Source: Harmonia axyridis (Eukaryota; Arthropoda; Insecta; Coleoptera; Coccinellidae). From it: a stretch of DNA of 64,000 nucleotides. Below are positions 12,489 through 25,100 of the stretch, one piece after another. The stretch spans positions 55,552,798 through 55,616,797 of the forward strand of contig NC_059501.1 in the NCBI RefSeq assembly GCF_914767665.1. Reading direction: 5' to 3'. Position numbers and translations under genes: made by a program. The stretch's first letter is position 1; every line of letters begins with the position of its first letter. Under the pieces are notes generated by a model. It did not search any database. It saw nothing but the letters and a program-made list of their open reading frames with translations, and was not told where the DNA came from.

Positions 12489-14331
12489 ATTTAGTGTCAA
12501 TCCACGTTCTGAAAATATTTCTATAAATTTCTTACTGGATAATAATTGTATAATTCCAGTTTTTATTACTAAAACCACGAAAAAAATAATGAGATTAGAT
12601 TATTAATTCAGTTACATCCATGCACCCTGAGGTTAGATATACACACAAATAGCCACTGACAAAATAATCAGCGCGAAATCAATCAACGTTGATGCACTTT
12701 TTTAATTAGTTACTGGGAAGTGTCCATACGATATCCATTGTGGTTTGAGTATTGAGTCCAAGAAGTTTGAAAAGAGAACCCACCTTAAACCTTAATCGTG
12801 CTCCTTTTTATGCCTTGAATAAAACTTTCATAGTATATCTAGTATATAATAATAATAATAATGATGATGTTTATTTATGGTAAAAATGAAATACAGCAAT
12901 ATAAACATGAACAAACATGTTATGTTATGCTATATATAATAGTAGGTATACCTTCTTGTTACTTGTCAAATTTTGTTTTATTTTTATATTATACAGTAAT
13001 CTGAAAAATATAATTTCTTCAATTCGAGGATAAGGCCTTTTTTGAACAGTAGTTCAGAGTAGTAGCGGTCTTTATTGTAAATTCTTCAAAAAATATTTAT
13101 GAGACACCTTTATACGCTAGTGAATGATAGATCATTTTCATTTCTCTTATTCTCAAGTATTTATTCAGATATTTGATGGTAAGTAATATTGATTTTTTTT
13201 TTATCAAGTTGAAATTATCATGGATATTCACATTACTCAATAAGTTCCGGGCGTGACCAGAATTTTCACTAGAAAAAAAAATTTTTTTGTTTTTTATATT
13301 AATTCGGTTCGCATTTTTCAATTTTTAGATTTAATTCAGAGAAATAATAACTAAATATAGAATAATATTTACGAATTAATTAGATATACATATAAAGTAC
13401 TTCGTTGTATTCTCCAATATATATCTTGATTCTTGAGTAGGTATGGCTGAATATTTAAAAAAAATTGTTTTATTAGAATCTTCTTTTATAAATTAATTCA
13501 GGAAGCAATTAAATAATTTTTAATTCAATAAAGCTTTCGAATTTATCAGCTTTATTGCGTAGTGTGCACACCAATAAAAAAAATGATGAAATAAGAAGGA
13601 ACCTTGCAAAAAACACTTTCATTCATTAAACTTATTGTATACCATAGTATGAAGAATTCTTTATACTATGTGTATATCACGAAAAATATCAACTCTTCCA
13701 AAATGAAAGCACAAATGAAATCACTACAAAACATAATTAAATATAAAATATAGAAAAATATATACGGAGTTTCTTAAAATTGAGAATCCTCCAAGAACTA
13801 TTCGATTACATAATTTTCCATCCAAGATCTAGAAACATGAGGATTCTTATGAATTTTTCGCCTAATGTATTGCGGGATTCTTGTGAAAGTCAGAGCAGCT
13901 TTGGAAAATTGTCTGAAGCTAGAGATGCTGGAGTTGATATAAATCTTCGGCCATTTTAGTCATGTTTAAAAAACGTTCTCGTGCCTTTTCCAAAATTATA
14001 AAGTATATTCTGAACTGTCACCATATGGTTAGGTCAGGAATTTATCTATTTCATAACGCCAAGCCATTTCATTTGATCGATTTTCAGGAGATTTTATGAA
14101 AAAACTTGAGAGATCGAAGTTACCTATTTATCCTTTGAAGTCTAAGCGCGTACAAGCTTGCAGAAATATCTGCCGTCTGACTCGAGCTGTTCAAGCTCAA
14201 GTAACATCAAAAATAGCTTGATATTAAATCAAAGAATTAATATCTCAATTCAAGTCAAGTCAAGTTCAAGTATGAAATTTGTCAGAAGCTTCATTTTCAA
14301 GTCAAGTAGTTAAAAATGAAATATATGTACA
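12489..14331. other. intergenic, nothing recognised apart from a short AAT repeat
   Basis: AT-rich. A short TAATAATAATAATAATGATG microsatellite lies at about 12847-12867. A stretch near 14180-14310 is rich in TCAAGT-type words. No gene supported. Confidence 0.45.
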
Positions 14332-15059
14332 GCTTGTCCCAAAAATACCACGTCAAACGAAAACGGAAAGTAGATCAGAATGTGCTTTACATGATATAAA
14401 AATATCGTTTTTATAAAAGACTCAAAGTTTTTGAGATATTATATGTTTTATGAAAATGTTAAATTTTTTCACTTTAAATGTTTTCTCTCATGCCATAGGT
14501 TCAATTAAATACTTTTCGAATCAGTTTTTTCCATCGATATTGTTGTATGATTCCTTCAATTTATGCACTGAAAAATAGCAAAAACTATTATACAGGGATT
14601 ATGAAGAAAATGTTTGAAATTCACATTTTGGAGTAAGTGTTTTTTGTACCTAATTCGATCTGAGGTGGTGTTAAAAAAAAAGCACTGGAAATTTTCTGCA
14701 TATTACGTTGAAAAGAGCCTATTCTGTGAGGATTTCGAAAAGGTAAAATACTAGTGATGACCCTATTCAGAAAAAAAGATATACAAATGTTCATCGAAAA
14801 TGGAACATTTCTGTGAGAATCTAATTTCATCGCTTTCACCAAAAAACCTTCCATTTTGCACATTCTGCTGTAACTTATTGAACAATTTCATTAAAAAATT
14901 TTAGTTATTCGTTAAATTACTTATAAAGTAAAATTATTCAATGATATGCGCACAGGAGCCTCAATATCAACAAGTCTATTGTTAAGTCAATTCATAAGAA
15001 TCAGACCAATGAACAATGCGGTGAGAAAGATAATAACCAATTATTATTAGAGAAAATGT

Positions 15060-15266
15060 TCAAAATAACCATGCATTCGCGAATACTTGCCCTGAATCGA
15101 TTGAGAAACGATCTTTTAAAGTATCCAAATTTCTTTCCGCTATTTTGACTGCAGAAATACGAATGCGGTCTTTTAGTTCCACTTCATCTCTTATAGGATT
15201 GGAATAAATTTCATTTTTTGAACAACCCCAATAAAAAAAATCCAGAGAATTCAGAATTTGGTACAA
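15060..15266 (-). pseudogene. C-terminal fragment of a DDE_3-type (Tc1/mariner superfamily) transposase
   Basis: 68 codons on the - strand. It reads LNSLDFFYWGCSKNEIYSNP near its start, where DDE_3 transposases have SPDLxPLDFFLWGxLKxxVY, followed by an acidic/basic helix and ending near VFANAWLF. The catalytic Asp/Glu motifs upstream are missing or out of frame, so this is a relic inside the foldback element. Assignment rests on the LDFF.WG..K..IY pattern. Confidence 0.65.
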
Positions 15267-15501
15267 AAAGATACTTTCTCCAGAATGTGAATTTTAAACA
15301 TTTTTTTTTCAGAATCCCTGTCAAATATTTGGTGCTACTTTTCAGTGCATAAATTGAAGCAATTATTCAACAATATTCACAGAAAAAACTGATTCGGGAA
15401 GTATTTAATTGTCCTGTGGCATAAGAAAAACTAGTTGAAGTGAAAAAATTCAACATTTTCATAAAACATCGAATATCTTGAAAACTGTGAGACTTTCATG
15501 A

Positions 15502-15893
15502 AATAGTAATTTACGTAACAAGTCCGGAAAATAGGGTTTTTTTGGACGAATAGACAAAATTCCAGGACGAGAGTAAGCGAGTCCTGGAAGTCTGTGAGTC
15601 CAAAAAAACCATTTTCGGGCGTGTTGCGTACAATATTTTTTCGGCAACCATGTAAAATAACACTATCGCTGCTGCTTTCCATATTTTATTGCGATTGCGA
15701 TCAAAAAACATGCAAATTTTTGACAACTAATTTCATATGAACTGTCAGCCGTTATCTCGGTTGCTATGGATTCTATGATTCTTTTCCGGCCTAGTCCGGG
15801 AAGTACGTACTTTCCGGACTAGGCCGGGAAATGCTACTTTCTCAGAGAAAAAGCGTCCGGGAAGTGAGCACTTCCCGGACGGTTGCCGAAAAA
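15502..15893 (-). mobile_element. 392-bp hairpin-rich repeat, copy 2 (inverted)
   Basis: Reverse complement of the repeat at 8319-8710, exactly the same length and nearly identical, including all three hairpins. It interrupts the right arm of the foldback element: arm sequence resumes on both sides (ending near CATGAAA and resuming at CGTTTTTTTCTC), so it is a secondary insertion with defined ends. Confidence 0.78.
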
Positions 15894-16147
15894 CGTTTTT
15901 TTCTCATCAGGTAGAGCACATTCTGTTTTCGTTTGACGTAGTCTTTTTGGGACCCCTGTATCATAAATAATTAAAATATCAAGATACTTGACTTGATGAA
16001 CCCATTAACTACGCGACTGAGCTGATCTAGGTATTCAATTTTTAAGGTTATCCAATACTATCACAGTTCATGTGATACATCTTTTCAACTGGATTCACTT
16101 TCAGTATAGCTTTTTCTCAACTCACATTCATACCGTTTTTTCGCATC

Positions 16148-19100
16148 ATGGATGAGATGCGTGCGATATTTGATTGTAGATTAGTTGAAGAGGAGAGAAA
16201 GATATTATCTGGTATGAATTTTATGAATGTTTCTCATTCAGATTATATTTTTCAATGTTCATTCAGAAATTTTTCCATATCAACTAAAGTTGGTATGGAA
16301 TTTGATAAATTCAATTCTACTTTTTTTCGTTGATTTTCCACTTCTTCAGAAATAACGGATCTTTTCAAATATTAGCCAGAGAATACAGATACTTGTCAAT
16401 AATTTCATCTGGATCGATTCTTAGTGAGACTATTTCTTCAATTCATCAATGAAAATATTTACATATATTATGTTATATTTTTCAATAATTTTCGATTAAT
16501 GAAAATTAGGAATAAAAAAAATAACAATAATAGAACGTGGGTTCATGATGTTGTTTCCTTTTACGCCTTTTTAAAAAATCTCACTGATATTTATCTGTTG
16601 TTGCTATTATGTTGAAAAATATGTCAAAATTATAATTGATTACAAAATTGAAAACACATCAATTCGTTCGATACATCCATTTTGTTGAAATAAAAAAATT
16701 AAAACAGCTCTTCATCAGAGCGTCCGTTTATTTATTCGCCAATTAGGCCTTGGAGACCACAGGAAAGCATTTATATAGATTACCTACGTATGTATATATG
16801 CAATCTATTATGATGTAATTGTTGTCAGTTAGTTCATCTAAATGAGATATTGTGATGATATCTAATATCCTCCTAAACATTCTATAGCGATTATTATCCT
16901 CAATGAACTGAATCTTAATCTATTTGAATTTGTTGTTGTAGAAATTTTTTTTTAGATTCTGCTTGAATTTTCTTTGGTTCTGTTAACGTTTATTATTACC
17001 CAACATAAAATGTTGCATCTACAGTTAAATTGTTATTATGAGAACCTATACCCTATGCAACTTTTAGAATTCAGCTTCGACAATTTTCTATTGAAATATG
17101 ATGTTCTTTTCGATATTCTTCTTGAATTTTTGCTGTTTCTGGTGACGTAGTCACAAGGAAACTTAGCGAGAAGGTTGAAATTGTTATTTTACTCTCAACT
17201 CGGTCGAATCTGTTGACATTGAAATACTGAGTATTTTATTCGATATTCTTTTTGAATTTTTTATGGTTTTAATGATGCGATCACAAAAAATTTTGCATGA
17301 TTTTAAAATTGCTTTTAAACGCGGCATTCAAAATACGAACCAAACTACTAAAGAAAATTTCCGGTCTCTATGTTTTTTCGCTCGTGAGTTATTTCAGCCG
17401 GATCGAATTTGTGAGTGGAAAATAAACGTTTGAAACCTCTCTGTTCTCATAATTCGAAAAATATAGACGTCCTTGAGTAATCTCAAAATGACTGACAATG
17501 TGGAATCCAGTAAAAAAGTCATCCGAAGTGGAATTGATCACACAGAAAATAATGTCGACAAAATGAAGCACTGTAAATAACCAAAATAACGAATGACGTT
17601 CGAAGTCCGCGTGACAATAGCATAGAAGATAATTGTCTTAGTTCAGTGATAAAAATTGTTGAAAATATTCCACAAAATAATTATTCATTTATTTTTCACT
17701 AAGCATTCTTCAATTCACATTTCAGCAGATAACATCGTTCAATATCCTTTTATCATCGTTTTTGTTTTCGCTAATAAAACATCCAGTCAACAAAGGAATT
17801 GAGCAAAATATTGTCATGCTTCAAAAACATTTTTCTTTATCTAGTCCATCTGTTCTCGAACGAATAGTCTATTCATAATTGCTGGTCGACGAATTCACAT
17901 CTATGAAATAAATAACGATCTTCAGGTCACGACCTAATTGTAAATTTTAAACAGAATTTTCAATGCGGAATTTGGCGAAACAAAGCAAATTCATGAACGG
18001 TTTTGTTTCGAATCAAAATTAAATGGTTTTTGAACGCCCATTGCACGAACATGATTAGCTACTTGAAATTTTCAGGGTAGATTCGGACTTTGAATGACGC
18101 GGTTGAGTTAAGGGTGTACACAACCTTTCTTTCTAAAAGGTTCTTTAATACAGATTCATTTTAATTTTATGCTGAAATCGCTGGATCGATTCTTCATATT
18201 TTTGGAAGAAACCTTCGTATTTAGATATAGATTAAACTCACTTTCAATTTTCAAAGTGATATAAAACAAATTATCCAAATACCTGAAAGAGTTTTCATTA
18301 TTACATAACTTGGATGATAATAAACTAGTGGAAAAAATTAAAGGATCAAAATAAAATTCAAAATTTTGAGCTGTTTTTCAAACGGCTGTATTTTTGATAA
18401 AAGTGGTCGTATCTCAATTTGAAAAAAATTTTTTTGAGGCTTGAAGTTTATAGTTTAGAGATCTCATTGTGAAAAAATATTTCGAGCAACGTGTACTGCT
18501 CAATCCTAATGAAAACGGTAAATGAAATGTCTGTGAAGTAAATAAATAAAAAAAAATAAGTAATATTAAAGAAAACCAAATAGCACTAGAGAATGAAATA
18601 AAAAAAATAACAATACCTTAAGCGAACAAGCCAAGCTGAAAAACAACATAATTATAGATTAAACAACTGGAGATTTTCGTCAGAAAACCGTTGTAAATAT
18701 ATCCAAGGTACTAAAAGTAAATTTGAGGGAAGAAAAATATCGACCACAATGGTTGGTAAATAGGGGAATAAAAAGCTACAAGTCACATTTTCTGAAATGA
18801 AAATGAATGCTAAAAAACTACAACCCTAAATTCTAAACGAATTGGTGTCACAGAAGTTAAAGTACTTCACATAAATCATGATCTTACGATAGAAAGTCAG
18901 TTATTATTAAAAAAGAATCTAAAAGAAGGAAACCGAATATAAATATGCCTGGATAGCAGAAAAAAATGAGGTACCCTCATAGGATCAACTAGAGAATCTC
19001 CAAAAATCAAAAAACCAATAAAGTATCAAAAAACAAATCTAAAAACTAAAAGAGACGACACTACGTTGAACATTCTATACTCAAAAATAAGATATAAATA

Positions 19101-22100
19101 TAAGATCATTAAAAGCAAAACAAAAGATTGAAAATTCAAATCATTACCCAAAAAAATAGTCCTTTTTCTTCTTCATCCTCTTTTCAATAGGACTGTGTTC
19201 TGTTTTTTTCTGCCTTCTTCCTGTCATTGTTATGGCTCTTATGATATCGAAATCCAGCTTTCTTTCCATCATTCCATCTCTTCGGTGGGCGTCCCAATGG
19301 TCTACGTTTATTTGGGATCTGTGGACTCATGGTTCTGTTGGTCTTTCAGGCAGCCTTGTGCTCGTACCTCTTCTACAACGCAACGTTCACTGGATACTGT
19401 TACTTCTTGAATTTTGTTGAAACTTGTTGAATTTTGACACTTGATCTATCTTGTACTATCTTACATCGGATAGGCCCATTGGCGATGACTATGGTCTTAG
19501 ATTTCTTACTGCTGATGCTGATGTTCATGTTCTTCTGCTTTCATTTTAAACTCATACACGAGGCGTTGTAGGTCGTCTTCGTCATTTGCTATCAGGACGG
19601 CGCCATTTGCATTGTACTTAATCTTCAGAGAGCGATTTTCCATCTTATAGCCTGCTCTGATCTTTCTGATTTTCTCAATTATTGGATCCATTTTGAGATT
19701 AAACATAATGGACTCAGGATCTCTCTGGCGTATGCCGGTGGAAATGCAAATCTCCTCAGTCGAGGTAGCACGTGAACATGGTTGAATGCAATTGATTTCT
19801 CTATCAACTGACGCAGGATGAAAATTGCGACCACTGTGGACATATTATACGTTTGAATCCTTGTTGTTCTTCGGAACTGATCACTCAATTGAAGATTTTA
19901 TTAGCCAGTATCTTAGTGAATAATTTGTCAAGTTAAAATCTTCCAGTTTGAAAATTTAGTGTAGGGTGATAATTAAAATGCTCCTCTCTATTTTTAACTC
20001 AACTTCACTGATCGATCACACTATCAATTAGACAGATATTATATTATATTATATTGGAAATGAACACAATAATAAAATTTTTATTAATTAAAATTCTTCA
20101 TTTCTTTCTTTATCTATATTTGTAGTACCTACCTAGATTCAGGAATACGAAATAACTAATAATAGTGAATTTAAACTCAGTTGTTAGTATCATGATGCAT
20201 TTTTGTTTTTATATAGCTGCTCTTTCTCGTTTGAGTCTTAACGTTGTTATTACGTATATGCTGACATCAAATGAACATTTAGAGAAGGGAAAAGGAACTC
20301 TCAATTCACATGACTATCTGGAGTTCTACCTCAATTCTACTGTTAAGTTAAGATGTTAGGAATTTAACCATCTGATAATCAATCAAATTCCAAAAATTTT
20401 TTTTCGAAAATCATTTGAAGAGTTTCATATTTCCAATAACCTTCAAATAAATAAGGATCAAACACTTACATACCATTGAAATGAAATTTTACTTCTAGTT
20501 TTACCATCCTATGAGAGCGAGTTTGTACCCATAGATGTCAGCTTTGCAGAAGACCAAAAAATTTGGACGATATCAGTCAATACAGGTTCATCCAATACGC
20601 CCATAGTGTTGTTACATGGTTTTGCCGCCTCTCTTGGTTTTTGGTGTTTGAACTTTGAGCCTCTTTCAAGAGATCGACCACTATATGCCATCGATATTCT
20701 AGGTAAACTTACTGTATGTTCAATTTCATGATCCTCGGGGCCAATTAAATAATCACTTCTGTGATTGGGTTTTCTCTAGGATTATTAAATTAGATAAATC
20801 TTAGTATCTGATGGGTATTCAAAGTGCAGCATGAGCGGTTGACCATAGCCAAGTGGTGAATTAAGGTTATCCAGGCCTTCCAGAAAAATATCTTGTTGTG
20901 TATCCTAAGACTGTTAGTTTAGATAGATACCGGGTGATTCATGAAAATTGCCTTAAATTCTGATATCCAGAACTTGTGAATCAGGAGTTCGATTTTGCTT
21001 GAATTTTTTGGGTTTGTTTACATCCTAAAACCTTTCAAAACGTTTCAGGTGATTATAATATTTTAGGAAATTACTCAGATTATTGATTTTTTTTTCAGAC
21101 TTCGAAATATATATTTTTCAGACAACGTTTCAGAGGAATATCCTCATTGCCATAAAAAATACCTAATAAAGTGTAATGAATTCGATATCTACTTCATGCA
21201 CACTTTTTTCTAAAAGAGTAGCAAACGAAAGAATTAATGTTTTACGAACCTTTTTTGAAATACGGCCCTGTTTTTCTTTCCTTCGTGATAATGTTAGGTA
21301 GATGAGATTTAGAATTTCACCTTTAGCTTTCTGTTCAACTTTTCTCCGTTCTAAAACACTCAGCAACTACTGAGTGTTGTAGCACGCTGGATAAAATATT
21401 GATTGGAAGTATTCGTGATCAAAATGTGAACTCTTTCGAAACTAGAAATTAAATTAGAAAGAAAATGACGTAACCATCTCGGAAAATGTCCACTTTGAGT
21501 GTATTTGCTTTACATCAAAAATTAGTATTGACAATTAATTTTTTGAGAAAATTTAATCCTATTCACCGGATCTCACTCCTCTCGATTATTTTCTGCAAGA
21601 TTAATTGAAAGATGAGATATATGCCATTGAAAATACTTCACGAGAGCAGTTGCGGTATAAGATTGAAGAAGCTTGCAAAAATGTAAGAGAAAATCTCGAT
21701 ATTTATTAGTAGAGCAATAACTCAGCTTTTTGTTTTGAATGTAATTTCTAATTTCTAAAGAATTCACGATTTGATCATGCTTACTTCTAATCAATATTTT
21801 ATGCAGAGTGTGATAACACTCAGTAGGTGCTGAGAGTTTAAGTATGAAGAAAAGTTGAACAGAAAGCTATAAAATTCAGAATCTCAGCTGATTACATTAT
21901 ATATTATCACAAAAGAAAGCAAAACAGGACCCTATTCCAAAAAAGTTACATAAAACATGTATTCTTTCATTTGCTACTCTTTTGCCATTCAAAGAAAATA
22001 TCGAATTCATTACACTGAATTATGTATTTTTTCATGGCAATAAAGATATTTCCCTAAAACGTGTAAAAAATATAGCTTTCGAATTCTAAAGGAAAAAATT

Positions 22101-25100
22101 CAATAATCTGAGTACCTACTGCCTAGAAATATTAAAATTACTTGAAATGCTTCGAGCGGTTATATGAAGTTAACAAAACCATAAAATTTGAACAAAATAA
22201 GACTCCTCATTTCCAAGTAATGGATATCAGAAATTTCGGCCGATTTCCATGAATTACCTTATATCTCAGAAACTAACAGTCTTAGAATACACAACAAGGT
22301 ATTTTTCTGAAAGGCCTGGATTACCTGCATTCATCACAAGCTATTACCACTAATGTTACACCCGGTATAAGAAATTGAGAAGTCTAAATATATAAAAAGA
22401 GAAATGGGAATAGGAGATTTTCTCTAAGGATTATTTGCTAACTAGCGAATCGTGGTAGGAAATGAATTGCCTTAATAATTATATTCCTCGGAAGGTTCAA
22501 ATATAGGTAATATTTATAAATGTTTCTATAAACAGAATCCTTTTTCAGGCTTCGGACGTTCCTCCAGACCACACTTTAGTGACAATAACTTAGAGGTTGA
22601 AAGACAAATGGTTGAGGCCATTGAAGCATGGAGAAAGCAAATGAAAATAGAGAAAATGATCCTATTGGGACACAGTATGGGGGCATATTTATCAGGACTG
22701 TATTCCATGACCCATCCAGAAAGAATTCAGCATTTGATTCTGGTTGATGCATGGGGTTATTCTGATAAGTATGAGAAACCCTCGATCCTCCTGAAAATTC
22801 TTTCCTTCATATTCTGCAAAGTTGATCCTCTTGAAATCATACGATGGATGGGTCCTCAGTGGGGTAAATATTATTTTTGATTTATTCTAACCTGCTTACC
22901 AACGTCATTCATAGAATTCTGTATTATAGTTTCTTAAAAAGAAATGATTTTCAGGTCCATTTGTTATGCTGAAAACAGTACCTGACATTTTCGTTAAAGT
23001 TGGAGATAAATTGAATGATCAGTCGATATTACCAAAGTATTGTTTTTACTGTAATGCCTCGCAGGAACCAACGTGAGTATCATTCGGATGAACTTAATTT
23101 TTTCAGATTTCAGATTGCTTAGAAATTCAACGAGAGCAAACGAGTACAAAAATTGAATTGAAGATATTATAACGGGAGTTGGAAACTGAAACTTGATAAT
23201 ACAATCTCTACGAATTGAACAAAGTTTCTAGGTCCATCTGTTCGAAGGTTATTTTGTACAAGGCTGGACGATCTGTTGGGAGACAAGCGCTCAAAATCAT
23301 AATTTCGTTTCGAAATAAACTTAAAAATATTAAAGAACAAGGAAGCTGTCAATAATTTCCGGCAAAATAATAATGTTTCTTCATTTGAAATATAAAAAGT
23401 TCCATCTTGAAGATATTCAAGATCAGAACCTTTTCAGTATACTGTGATAAGTAGGTTCATTGTTACAAAATGGCGAATGAACCAATAATCAATATTCTCT
23501 GATATCGATTTTCTCGTGGTTATATTTCATTTACCAACGTTTTGAATACCTGATTGATTGGAACAGTTTTATTCCAGAAATTTTTATAGAATTGTCGGAG
23601 ATTTTGAAATTGTTAATCTTCAGATACACTCAGAATTTCAACGGTCGGATCTGTTGTCACTGAAATATTAGGTTTATTTCGATATTCTGATCGAACAGCC
23701 GTCTTTATGGATCTAATAACGCTATTCACATGAAATTTCGCACGAAGCTTACACATTATTTCGGCCCTGGCCTGCTAGGTCCGGTAAACCGGACATTTTG
23801 ATGGGAAGCCAAATTTTAGGGGCGCAGTCAGTCAATAAAACAAGACATTTTGGACCGAAAAATGTTTTATTTGTTTCTCATTTGTAATCGTCAGTTTCCA
23901 AAAACACAATATTAATCAAGAAAGTTTATTTTATCAAGTCACTAACTTGTTAAACTGACAGGTAACTTGCAAAATTTTTACAAGTTAGTAGTATTATTTA
24001 CATTAGAAAATTTTGTTTTATCGTCATATATGTTGAAAATCATGGTACAATTGTTATTTCCAGTAACACAGATTTTTCCATGTGGGAATGTCAAAAAAAA
24101 TCTTAGGCTTTCTGTTCCAGGAGGCCGAAGATTTACATATTTTCTGTATAACATGCAAGGCTTGAAGCTGCAGCCATCATCGGTTATGGTGAATCTTCTT
24201 GTTGTTAAATTTTTTGTTTGCCGCAATGTCACAATAACGTATTTTTCCATATCTTCTACATCATTCATGTTTAAGGAGAGAATTTCGTCACATCGACAAC
24301 ATCCAAAAATCCCAAATATTGTTACAATTTTAGCCAGCAACCACTGGTCATCAGGAGCATGTAAAAGAAATTGTTCAGCCTCTTCTTTACTTAATACCTT
24401 GGCCTTTTTTGGCGTATAACGCTCATTTTTTCGTTTTAGAAACGCTATTACCTTTTGAAATCTGCAAATGACAACTAAACGTCATATTTTTCAATAAATT
24501 TTTTGAGGAAAACAAACCTGCGAACAGGGGCATTTTCTTTCATTTCCAAGCAGCTTTTCAGCCTAGACCATTTTGCCCATAAAGTATTAGGGCTGAATCT
24601 AGCTGATAGTTGATTCAAGTAGACCAACAAACATCTTCAGTTACCCCAATCACACTATTTTTGTTTTGCCACTTTTTGAAGTCGTCGTATTCTCGCTCGT
24701 ACCTTGAAGCTGAGTTTGCAGGTAATAAACTTGAAGCTACACTACTGGCTGCCTCAATAATTTCTTTTGGTACATTCATTCTCTCTCTCGCCAAAACGAA
24801 TGTAAAGAAAAATAAACAGACATGTTCATGGCAACGCTTCCATAGCTTACATAGACTTGTCTATGATAGCTTACGACATTTGAGACAAATTATTGAGATT
24901 TTTTTGGAATTTATCTAACCTTTTTACAAATGAGAAACAAATAAAATATAAAACAATACACGCAAGGTAACGGGTTTTACTGGCTCAAGGAGGTAACTGA
25001 CTCGCCTGCGGCTCGTCAATTATATCCTCCATTCGCCAGTAAAAACCCTCTTACCTTGCTAGTGATGTTATATACTATTCTTAGTGAAAATACTACGCTC

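Larger units (their letters stand above)
14332..15961. mobile_element. foldback transposon with DDE transposase remnants
   Basis: Inverted arms at about 14332-14670 and 15240-15961, the right arm interrupted by the 392-bp hairpin repeat at 15502-15893. Outer ends are GTCCCAAAAA plus CGTCAAACGAAAAC and their complements. The interior on the - strand carries C-terminal transposase sequence (separate entry) and, in broken frames around 14690-14840, a stretch resembling the FDE..FFLN..NPH region of the same transposase type. Arms are about 75-80% alike, so older than the 10865 element. Confidence 0.75.

Noticed and set aside
19195..19420. Plus-strand frames of 62-71 codons
   Set aside because: They are antisense shadows of the minus-strand LINE end containing RRPLGRPPKRW.
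23967..24419. 150-codon plus-strand frame
   Set aside because: Antisense shadow of the tyrosine-recombinase pseudogene on the minus strand.
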